Source: Pristionchus mayeri (taxonomy: Eukaryota; Nematoda; Chromadorea; Rhabditida; Neodiplogasteridae). Taken from it: a stretch of 64,000 nucleotides of DNA. This document shows positions 55,701-64,000 of the stretch, in pieces. Made by a program: the position numbers and the translations under genes. The stretch lies in contig BTRK01000005.1 in the NCBI GenBank assembly GCA_036245805.1, positions 24,032,984 to 24,096,983 of the forward strand, given 5' to 3'. Positions within the stretch are counted from its first letter, which is position 1, and each line of letters begins with the position of its first letter. The notes under the pieces were generated by a model. That model did not search any database and was not told the origin of the DNA. It saw only the letters and a list, made by a program, of their open reading frames with translations.

Positions 55701-58700
55701 GACTTCTTTGACCTACCTCCGCTTTCCCCGGCTTTCCCACCTAACCAAACCAGTCCTATCACACCCGCCATGTCCTTAGCTTTCAACAGGTGCACAACAC
55801 TAGAATTGGAAGCACTTGGAAATATCATAAATGATCACTGAATAACTAAAACAAGCTGAAATCGAGGTTATTTTTACGGTTCCGTGACAGTAGGCTTTCC
55901 CACCTAATAAAACTACTTGTCTCGTAACGGCGATTCACTGAGCTATTAGGCAATGTATAACACTAGCATTGACAGCCGTTGGAAATGGTGATATTTCCAC
56001 TTGAATGACCACAATGTTCAAAACGTAAGGCTAGCGAATTTTGTCCAACTGAGAATAGAGGCCCCCCATGTTTTTGCAGCCGATAAAAGCAGAAAGTTTT
56101 GAATCTTTCTGATTTTAGCGGAGAATTGAGAAAACCCGGCCCTGCCGGAGATTGAAAGTACACAGTTGCATCAAATTGCTTTATTATTTACAATGAACAC
56201 AATAGGCATAAAAAAGGCGTGCAGAACAAGAGAGATCAGTATCCCTCTAAATCCTCCGCATAGGGAATACAATATTTATCCGTCAAAACATTCCGTATAA
56301 ATAAGTGTAAAACTACAAATTTGCCCTAAATCTATGGGGAACACAATAATCAGAAAAAAATAGGGGAATTTAGAAGGAGAATATAGGGGATCTTCGAAAG
56401 CTTCAGCTTGGTGCGTCCCCAGTGACGGCGATGTGCGTTGTACTTGACCTGATGATAAAAAATAAATAAAACGTCGAAAAAAATATATAATCAGACTATT
56501 TCGAAGAACTCCTTGTGACAAACGACGAAGGGGCCTGTTTACCAAATGCCGCTCGTAAATACTATACTGCAAATATTTTCCAAATGACTAAACAGGAACA
56601 GCCAAACTTCCACTAGGCAGCGACTCTGTGCTCTAAAATACCTCCTTAAAATGCTTACAGTGTTGCCAGTCTTCATGCGGGGGCGGTTCTGCTTCTGCGC
56701 CTTGGCCAGCTTGACTGAAACTCGCCCTGACCGAAACTGATAAAGAAGATAATTTAAATGGATTGGAAACCATTGGAGATATTTCATCAATAGCATTCAG
56801 GTGGTAGCAATATTTATCAACGATACTACATAATCTCATTATAAAAAAACAATTTAATATTTACAAGAAAAACTCTATTAAAAGTGTCGTCAGCGTACGA
56901 CTGCGTAGGAAGCCGCTTCATTTGACGATAAGGGGCCGTTCCGAGACCGGGTTGAGGGAAGAGCTCCATCAGCTTGTTGAATCGGGCGGTGGCTATTGCC
57001 TGACCCTCGGCGAGCGTTCCCTGTAATGAGGCACGATGGCATTACAAAGTAGGGGAACAAATTGACAGCTTAATACGCTCCTAACCACGGCCATTTACAT
57101 TTCCTTTAGCGATACTGTCACACCCACGCCTCGGATACGACAGCGGACACAAACTACAACCGCGACGCGTAACTGCGCGTTGCGGGCACATGTGGCAAAG
57201 CTCGCTTTACTATTATTTCGGATACATATATTAATATTTATGTTTAATATTTCCATAAAACCCGTAAAGGTCGTTTTCGTGTCACGCTGCGAAAGAAAAA
57301 AAACTGCTCATTAAATGGCTGTGCATACCAAAGATTACTACAAACAATATAACACTAAACCAAGAACAAACCTTTTTAGCGGCCTCCTTGTATTCCGCCG
57401 CTTCCTTTGTGACAGTCTTTTCCCATTCAGTGTAAGCTGCATGCTGCTTGCCGCACGGCTTGTCGTCGAATTCCCACTTCTTCAAACATCCGAACAGAGC
57501 TTGAAGCTCCTGGGTGCATGATGAAGCTGAAAAATCGACGTTTCTAACAAGGAAAATTAACAGGAATCGACCCTGTTTTTTTCAATGCTGGATGCGCGCT
57601 ACTTTTTGGAGGCGGCGCGTCCATGCACTCCTCGTTTGCACATTCTTTCTTCCGAAGTACCCACGACGGGAGAGAAAGGAGGAGTGCGTGGCCGCGCATC
57701 TTCGCAAAATGGTGCGTATTCTATGTTGACAAATATGGGCGTACTGGTCCCGACGTTATAAATAATTGGAAATACGAAAACACAAGAGCAAAAACAGAAA
57801 AATATTAATACTGACCTGCAGCCTTAGATCCATTCACTCCATTCATCTATTAGAGGTAACATTTCGCGAAAAAAACAGCAACGAACCTGCAAGAGTTCAC
57901 CTTTAATGAGAAGTTTTAATTAGACGCGCAACACAAAGCCAAACAAATAATTAAACACACCTAAACACGCCATAAACGATCGAAAAAAACCGAAAAAAAA
58001 GAAAATACCACCAAGCTCCGGGGCTCCGCAACATCGTGTTACGGTGCATTTTCCACTCAAAAGCCGGACATTTTTAAATATTTAGTGCCCAATTCTAGAG
58101 TAATTAGTCCCATTCCGTGAAATACGAACATTTAATTACTGTATCTAAAACTCGTTTCGTATTGCGCGCTTTGCATTTTGACAGCCCGGGCGGTTCAAAT
58201 TTAATTTCTCGTTAGTCTTCGATTTTGCGCAGTGTCAGAACATTGTGTGACCTAAACTTGTACCACAGGCGGGTTTCTTCAAAATGCTTCTAAAATAAAA
58301 TGCGCGTAGAATCCAATGGTTTATGAGCTGCCGATACGATTTCGACAACAAAAAAATAAAAATGTAGCGAAATAACTTAAATATGCGAATTGACAAAATT
58401 AACGCCGATGCTGATATACCGTACCCCTTCGAATCGACCTTGTCGAAATCAGCGACTGACTTTTTTACTCAATATTTTCATTAATTATTTATTCTTCATT
58501 TTTGTATAAAAAATATGTTTTCGAAGTGATCTAAATGTCCTTCTGGGAAATAGAGACTGAGAAAATATTTTATCACTGATATTTAATGAAGATTCGGGAA
58601 GAGCAGGGTCGCAGGTTGTCAGCTTTCCGATAGATACAACGCAATTGCGCCAAGTGACAGATGGATGGGAAAAGCGCGATTATGTGCTCTAGTGTCATTA

Positions 58701-61700
58701 GAATGGACTCACGAACGAATATAGCATCTGGCAATTGGCGTAAAGCAAATATCGATCGAGAAAAATCAACATCTAAAAAAATCGCGGTTTTCCAGGCTAA
58801 AACTCGACGTAACTTCAATGCTCCCTCTGCCAGATTAACGCGCTTGGCGGTAACGTGTACGCTATAGTCTCTAAATTGTATACATACCGAAATATAAGAT
58901 GTGGCAAGGGGAGCAAATCAATTAAAGGTCGAAAGCGTGCAAACTGGAAACACACTTTTCTAAATTGACTCACGGTGTGACATGCGTTCCGGTGCGCATT
59001 TGAATGTATAAAAACGCGCAGTGAATAGCTTTCAAATTTTTTACCATTTCCTCAAATTCGAAAGGGTTTTTCATGTAAGATTTAATTTTTGGACTTTTGC
59101 CAAGTTTATATCACGGTAATTCAGGCAATTTTTGCATGTTTGGGTTTGTCACACCGTGTGACTATGAAACGCAATATACGGACCTCAAAGTGGTCAAGAT
59201 GATGTGGAAAGACAATTGGCACAGGTAGAATTCATTTGGCTAGGAAAAAAATAATCTTCATTAAAAACAAAGTGTTGAAAAAAATGAAAAACATTTCAAA
59301 AGGATCGTAATCGCAAACTGAGGGCTAGCGTTGTGTGCATTTGCCGAGACATCTGGATACTGTACTCTTGAAACTTGAACACGGCCCCTGGAGCATCGAC
59401 ATAAGGACGGAAACGTCCGCAGGCATCAAGTAAAAATTGTGGGAATTTTCAAAAGATACTGTCAGATTGCCTGATTTATCACTATCCGAGCTGCAAAATT
59501 CAAGGTTCTCGTAGCGATATTCCCTGAATTATCACTATCCGAACTGCAAAGTTGATTTGCGACCCTGAATATCAAGCAAGATTACGATACAGCTCGAGAA
59601 TGCTCCCGGACGTTTTTCCTTTCCGATGCTCCGGGGGCCGTGCCTGAAACGATCGCACTCTGCTCTCCCCCTACCTAAACTCAACGTTTACAATTCGCGA
59701 ATTAGTCTTTTCTTATGCAAAGAGCATTAAAGTCAAATCTATTCTGTTGAAAACGTAGGTGGCATGTTTTTAAGATATAAAACTCAATAAAAGTTTTAAA
59801 AAATAAATGTATACATAATTTAGCTAAACCGATCACTTACATGATCACGTGGGCTCAGCCTAGTACAAAAAGTCTGGACAGCTTGGACCGTTCAAAAGTT
59901 TTTGCGGGAAAAAACGTATAATTTCTGCAAAGTTACTAGCACACCATTTACTAGAGTAGTTCGCGATAAGTGATGTGACTGCGTAGGTGGTTAGCACGTA
60001 CTTTTGCACACTTTATGTCTCGCAACGATTTCATTAATTATAAGGTCTGATACGGTGGCCAATTTTCCCGCCCGAGGCCCGCTCTAGTTATACTTTTCTT
60101 GTTCAGTGGGATTTATTCTGAGCCCACGTGATGATCACAGCAGAATCGCCGCACTGTTCGCTCTCGTCATTTTTATGCGTTGCGCTACAGTATCTCATGC
60201 GTTGCGGCAGCCGGTGTTTTGCATCAAAATCCCAAACTAAATTTTAAAATATTTTCTGAGTGTTTTCAGATTCTTAGGCATGCCCAGTTTACTGAAATCA
60301 ATACAAAATTGACCAAACAATGCTCAATTTATCAATAAAAAGATGGTGTTTATAAATTAAGGGGGTGGATCTTCCCAAAGAATGGCAATGTTTTGACACT
60401 ATTTATTTATTGCATAAAATTAGTTACGGTCTAAATCGCAAGAAAGATCATTGTTCCTAATGAAAACGCCACAAATAAAAATACAGCAGCTCATTTTACA
60501 AAACAAGCAAAAGAAATTACGGTAGTCCAGAAATAAAGTTAGTTTCAGTTTTTTTTTGAATTTACAAGGCTCCTGGCACGGCATGATTGAGACTTTTTTT
60601 ACGGAAATCATCTCGTGATAGCATTTTCCGGAAGTGCATTATTACGGTCTTGATGTTGCTGTAACACGGCGGACTGAAAACCGATCCGGCTAAAAAATCT
60701 TGGCTTGAGATTGTCAAGATTCGACAAGAAAAGACTTCGCCCACATTGCTAAAAATTTGAAGTTTCCTTTTAAAGACTCCGCCCACCTTCTTGATAAATC
60801 AAGTAGCACGTGCACGGTGGTCCGCAAAAATCAAAAATTAAATTTTACCGCAACAAAACTCCGGCTAAAAGCAGTTATTTCAAATATCAGGCATTCAAAT
60901 TATCAATATTCAGGCGACTGATGTGCAGGTGATCCTGATGTTTAAATCGAGCTGAGTATAAAATAGCTGCGTGTCAGCTATACTTTTTTAGCCACGATGT
61001 CGGGGTGCGGGTCGGTTTTTAGCCCGTCGTGCTGTGATGATCCAACTTACCAACACAGCTCAACATTCCGTTTGCAATTTTGAAAAGTCGCATTATGTTT
61101 GTTATTTTAAATCATTCTCATATTTTCTTTTTTCTAGATCGTTTCAGCATCGTCGATTACTTAAGCGAATTTAAAGGAAACATTTATTTAGAGTCTTTGT
61201 AAAATACCCATAAATACGGCAGTGTGGGTTGCACGTTTGAATATGTGACGACTTTTAGATAACTCGGCTATGGCACACCACCAAACTTGGCTAATGTAAA
61301 TATCGATTTATTGATTTAATTTGTAATAATTTTTATTTTTTTATTTTTGATCGATTCATAGTTGACGTATTCATCCCTTAGTGCATTCCAATCTTGAAAA
61401 AAATTAAATTAAATTGGTTTACCGCCTCTTAAAATCTGGCTTGACTTTGAGATATTCCATGACCTACCTCCGCCGGTAGAGGTCGTCCCCATTGATTAGA
61501 CCAAGCGGATATTGTAGATAATGATCTAAGCTATCGCTGCATATGTCACGCAACCGATTTCTCCCCACCGGAAGAACCGAAAACTTTATTTTTTTAGTGA
61601 AAAGTTGCTGAATTTGAGGTTTTTAGCTCCGTTCCGCGACCATAACCTCTCCCATCTAACAAAACCACTTCCACTATTTCGGGCATACATCCAGACATCT

Positions 61701-62217
61701 TCCCATGTATCACACTAGACATTATTTATATCCGGAAGTGCCGATATTGCCCTTTGAATGACCAGAACTCTAATTTTGCAAATAACGAACTTCGCCTTGC
61801 TGACTTGAGATAAGTGCGCTAACATAATTGAAGGTACATGTGGGCATGTCTACAACTTCTGAAACTCATCAAACAATAAGAAAAATAAATAAATTCAAAA
61901 TTTTGTCCAAAAATTACATGCACCTTATTTCACCTGCAGGTAGGCCTGATCAGGTGATGCATTGTCAAAAAGCCTGTATCGATGTTGGGACACGAATCGG
62001 TTAAATTCATAGTACATCAGGAACATCTTAGAACAAACGTTGTTTAGGAGAGTATACAAAATATTTGGCTTGATCTTGACAACGCTATAAACATTTAATG
62101 CAAGATTTCAGATATCAGAGCGAGCTGCTGCAGATTAGAGAAAAAACTGAGATGAACATACGACTGGCAGATTTATGTTCAACTAGAATGGGACGAGCTC
62201 AACAAGATTGTACAGAG
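52788..62217 (+). CDS. Unrecognised small gene, possibly continuing 9 kb downstream
   Basis: Exon 52788-52816 starts ATGGGCGATGACGG and ends at a strong donor (CG|GTAAGT). Exon 52904-52966 follows TTTTCAG and ends AA|GTAAGT, giving MGDDGDNIDRLRYEAVEKMV and SSSAGGHLLV. A third exon-like segment at about 62111-62217 follows GATTTCAG and ends GAG|GTATGT; it joins in phase (AA|A) and encodes a helical stretch YQSELLQIREKTEMNIRLAD and LCSTRMGRAQQDCTE. The pattern faintly recalls small coiled-coil BLOC/BORC subunits, but I cannot name it. If the donor at 52967 is not used, the frame stops at once (AAG TAA). The first ATG lies about 350 bases after the kinase stop. The long intron would contain the mS37- and eL39-like genes on the other strand. 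The first two exons are fairly sure, the third is speculative. Confidence 0.45.
53158..54180. mobile_element. CACGGCCCCC-family element with nested repeat H, perfect 6-bp TSD
   Basis: Left CACGGGCCCCGGCGCATCG and right GGGGGCCGTG; GGTGTG at 53152-53157 and 54181-54186. Near the right end (about 53675) the terminus is interrupted by repeat H (CACGAGTGCCACGCCGCAG ... GGCTGTGATTGCCGTG, about 500 bases), after which the terminal GGGGCCGTG resumes. A segment at 53200-53520 has GC-rich frames with no recognised domain. H carries the empty AACGCGTTC site (53878-53886). Confidence 0.85.
54290..54310. repeat. Poly-C run
   Basis: About 14 consecutive C after ATTG. Similar runs occur at 7784, 17666, 28597 and 42304, and G-runs at 6609, 10051 and 24433. 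Confidence 0.9.
54895..55056. mobile_element. Hairpin element, second copy
   Basis: GGGAGAACAGAATGTGTAGT / ACTACGCATTCTGTTCTCAC arms with GTGATA and AGTAATACAACAAAATG inside; copy of 34119-34277. Confidence 0.85.
55150..55290. mobile_element. Hairpin element
   Basis: TTCAGGCCGTTGTTTTCGAT (near 55159) pairs with ATCGAAAACAACGGCCTGAA (near 55260); loop rich in TTTATTTATTGAATAAATAAA. Confidence 0.8.
55600..56010. mobile_element. Relic of the GGTCATTCAAGTGG repeat, reversed
   Basis: GGCTTTCCCACCTAACCAAAC, TTCATCTGACTTCTTTGACC and GATATTTCCACTTGAATGACC are reverse-complement matches to 38833-39200 and 63390-63720. Confidence 0.6.
56350..56736 (-). pseudogene. rpl-39: Ribosomal protein eL39 (rpl-39) copy, damaged
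   Basis: Exon 56714-56659 (or from 56736) encodes KLAKAQKQNRPRMKTGNT; after an intron with GTAAGC donor and ATCATCAG acceptor, exon 56448-56350 encodes VKYNAHRRHWGRTKLKL. This is the eL39 signature. Three defects are visible: no N-terminal exon (residues 1 to about 12) is found, the PMPQWV-type segment between NRP and RMKTGN is deleted, and the stop normally after TKLKL is missing, so the frame adds 15 residues to TGA. The usual Arg after HRRHW is Gly. Intact eL39 is a 51-residue 60S protein near the exit tunnel. A splice into this exon from the mS37-like gene cannot be excluded. Confidence 0.75.
56826..57846 (-). CDS. Mitochondrial ribosomal protein mS37/CHCHD1-like
   Basis: Exons on -: 57846-57816 (MNGVNGSKAA), 57526-57372 and 57020-56826, joined in phase with GT-AG introns, 126 residues to a TAG. 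Residues 14-24 are C-X9-C (CTQELQALFGC), then LKKWEFDDKPC, a second helix of the same spacing with Trp at the place of the final Cys (CGKQHAAYTEW), a charged helix, and GTLAEGQAIATARFNKLMEL with PYRQMKRLPTQSY. Twin C-X9-C proteins fold in the mitochondrial intermembrane space or, for mS37, sit in the small mitoribosomal subunit. The lost fourth Cys would remove one disulfide. The last codons after YADD may be intron, as GTAAAT near 56863 is a possible donor. It precedes the eL39-like copy by about 90 bases, like an operon pair. Confidence 0.6.
57585..57730. mobile_element. GC-rich inverted-repeat element in mS37-like intron
   Basis: GGATGCGCGCTACTTTTTGG...GCACTCCTCGTTTGCACA matches 47170-47240, with a diverged right arm GGAGTGCGTGGCCGCGCATC. 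Confidence 0.6.
58262..59370. mobile_element. hAT-like family, reversed
   Basis: AGGCGGGTTTCTTCAAAATGC at the left is the complement of the right end at 35405-35425; the rest matches 34510-35400 reversed, with about 170 extra bases at 58978-59155 that break the match. The terminal TAGGGAGCG is lost. Confidence 0.65.
59380..59642. mobile_element. CACGGCCCCC-family element, 6-bp TSD
   Basis: CACGGCCCCTGGAGCATCG / GATGCTCCGGGGGCCGTG, flanked by CTTGAA (59374-59379) and CCTGAA (59643-59648), five of six identical. The interior holds two copies of TTATCACTATCCGARCTGCAAA. Confidence 0.82.
59650..62090. other. No gene recognised; short repeat relics
   Basis: Relics include 59880-60020 (similar to 47340-47480), the octamer-bearing flank 61205-61290 that is the empty hAT site, and CATTTCAAT-type relics of the GGTCATTCAAGTGG repeat near 61640-61770. 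Open frames are short and unrecognised. Confidence 0.4.
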
Positions 62218-62232
62218 GTATGTGTAAAGGCA

Positions 62233-62477
62233 TTAAAGTTACCCAACACCCTTAAAAATGGCCTATGTTATTATTCCTGAAACTGATAGACATCAAAGAG
62301 ACTAGTAGAAACGCAATACTAATAAAATCAGAAAATCAATAATTAGTCACAGAATCGACCTCAAAACATGTGTTGTGCAACCCTGATCAAGACCGATTTT
62401 CCCGCGAAGTTTGAAACATGAATATTTTGTGTGCGGTGCCAATTTAAAAATTTTGCACGGTTGTTGGGTAACTTTAA
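62233..62477. mobile_element. Complete TTAA-flanked MITE, 237 bp between the TTAA sites
   Basis: TTAA at 62233-62236 and 62474-62477 flank AGTTACCCAACACCC...GTTGTTGGGTAACT. The interior matches 49891-50100 for most of its length. It lies 16 bases after the putative donor at 62218. Confidence 0.88.
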
Positions 62478-62520
62478 CAACCCCAGGAAACCTCAGAATT
62501 ATAGTCAAATCACTTAAAAT

Positions 62521-62935
62521 TAGGGACGGCAGCCCGAATTTTTGAGTACGAAATATTGGTTGCCTCCTTCCGACGCTTTTCTTTCAAACTACCGTACTTT
62601 TCAAGCCAAATTCTTTCAATATTTAAAAACATTAAAAAAAATTTTAATGTGATTTTCAAACTATTTTATTGATTGGAATGGATATAAAGATATAATGAAA
62701 GTGCGACAAGCATGGCAAGAAGGTGCATGCTGTAGAAATGAAGGCGCACGAAGCGATCGAAAATATGCATGTTTTCAGAATTAAGAGTTGAAGCTTCATT
62801 TCCTCAGTTTAAGTAGATTATCAATCACAAAAAAATGTTTTCACAATAAAAATAAATAAAAGTATAAGATATTAGAGAATGAGGCCGTCAAAGTTGAGAA
62901 TTTTACCGTTGTGAAAGTGCATTTTTTTGCTTTTT
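62521..62935. mobile_element. Partial hAT-like element
   Basis: It begins TAGGGACGGCAGCCCG and continues through CTACCGTACTTTTCAAGCCA and GAAGCTTCATTTCCTCAG, the reverse complement of the right half of 27317-28270. The other terminus is missing. Confidence 0.7.
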
Positions 62936-63029
62936 CTTTAAAACCGCTAATAGTACATTCGAGATTTTTGATTATATTGCGATAAACCCTGTTTTACACC
63001 ACATACTTGAAAACAAAAAAAATACACTA

Positions 63030-63960
63030 TTAGTAGCAAGGGCAATGGACATTATTCAAAGGCGCTAAATAAACATTTTCTTTTAATACGCGCATGTAAT
63101 CAGTGATGCTGAAACGATCTAGGAAAATGAAATATAAAAATTATTTAAAATAACAAAAATACAGCGATCTTTCAAAATTGAATTGGGAATGTTGAGTTGT
63201 GTCGGTGAGTTGGGTCATACATGTAATCGACTTAGCAAAATAATGTTCATATTTATTTTTCTAGCTTTATATTGAATTTTATTGCTTATGAATATGCACA
63301 CATGCACTTTCAATAGAATAGATTTGATTTTAATGTTCTTTTCACAGAAGAGAAAAGATGAATTAGCGATTTGCAAAAGTTTAGTGTTGGTCATTCAAGT
63401 GGAAATATCAGTACTTCCGAACGGCTATCAAGGATGGTGTTATACATTGCGTGATAGCCCAGTGCATGGCCGATTCGAAACAAGTGGTTTGGTTAGGTGG
63501 GAAAGCCTACGGTCTCGGAGAGGTAAGAATAACCCCGATTTTAGCTGGTTTTCGTTATTCAAGCTTAAATATCACCACTTCCGAACGACTGCCAACCCTA
63601 GTGTTATACACTGGGTGAAAGCTAAGTGCATGGCTGGTATGATAGGATTGGTTTGGTTAGGTGGGAAAGCCCGGGAAGGCAGTGGTAGGTCATAGAAGTC
63701 AGATGAAATTTGACATTTTCTAAAACATGCCGCCACTTAGCAATAATAGTAATAAATCTACAGATATGCGTTCTAGCTGATAGATAGGCATGTTCTGTAT
63801 ATCGTTGTATAACTAAAATAATAATTTCATATAAATACAACCTAAAAATTGAATATAAAAATTGCGTCCGCAAATTCATCAGGGAAATAGTTTTGGAAAA
63901 AGCGGCCAATTTTCATTTTTGCACGCTCGGCACCGTGCAACCCACAATGCCTATGCTAAC
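63030..63960. mobile_element. Duplicated repeat block, also at 37790-39365
   Basis: Two parts, 63037-63190 and 63389-63935, match the kinase-intron block. Between them is about 200 bases unrelated to the element inserted at the corresponding point there. Confidence 0.75.
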
Positions 63961-64000
63961 TATTAGCGGTTATAGGAAATCCTATTTTACTTCGATGCTA

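Overview
The window reads as chromosomal DNA of a rhabditid (Caenorhabditis-like) nematode. The evidence is the SUMO gene, which is almost worm SMO-1 in sequence, many short GT-AG introns of about 40-60 bases with TTTCAG-type acceptors, a TTTTAG acceptor directly in front of a start codon (possible spliced-leader site), and worm-like ribosomal protein fragments. It is not prokaryotic: there are no operonic long ORFs, rRNAs or CRISPR arrays. Most of the 64 kb is transposon-derived, and most of that is non-autonomous hairpin or inverted-repeat elements without a transposase.

Genes in order. (1) On +, 1557-17081: the 3' part of a PPIL4-type cyclophilin/RRM protein. Seven exons join in phase; one 8.1-kb intron (2294-10431) holds a 126-base minisatellite, SINE pairs, hairpin elements and, on the opposite strand, an intact intronless SUMO gene (9301-9603); the 5.8-kb intron 11028-16853 holds nested giant inverted repeats. 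(2) On -, 21586-22987: a uL3 (rpl-3) copy with six exons, lacking both ends and carrying a 1-base frameshift. (3) On +, 35978-52436: a PB1-domain protein kinase of eight exons, in which a 14.85-kb intron (37234-52082) falls inside the activation segment and holds non-LTR retrotransposon fragments, hAT, TTAA and other elements and an 86-base copy of the gene's own last exon. (4) On +, from 52788: a small unrecognised gene whose exons may continue at about 62111. (5) On -, 57846-56350: an mS37/CHCHD1-like gene followed about 90 bases later by a damaged eL39 (rpl-39) copy.

Mobile elements. Target-site duplications (TSDs) can be read directly: TTAA elements (ends AGTTACC), 8-bp hAT-like elements (ends TAGGGA), a 9-bp MULE-like foldback, a second 9-bp family (ends TAGGGACAACC/GACCCTA), a 6-bp family (ends CACGGCCCCCGG), a TA-flanked mariner-like element, and a tRNA-derived SINE with a 15-bp TSD. 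For several insertions the uninterrupted site is also in the window, in a paralogous copy or in the other arm of the same palindrome. The retrotransposon remnants are a CR1/Jockey-like family (ORF1, endonuclease, reverse transcriptase) with (TA)n 3' tails, plus two LTR-like repeats.

The genes do not form a functional pathway. The coherent story is of ordinary housekeeping genes with introns grown very large by nested insertions, and of ribosomal protein copies decaying among them. All splice sites are read by eye from consensus, phase and remembered family sequences; no alignment or expression data were available.
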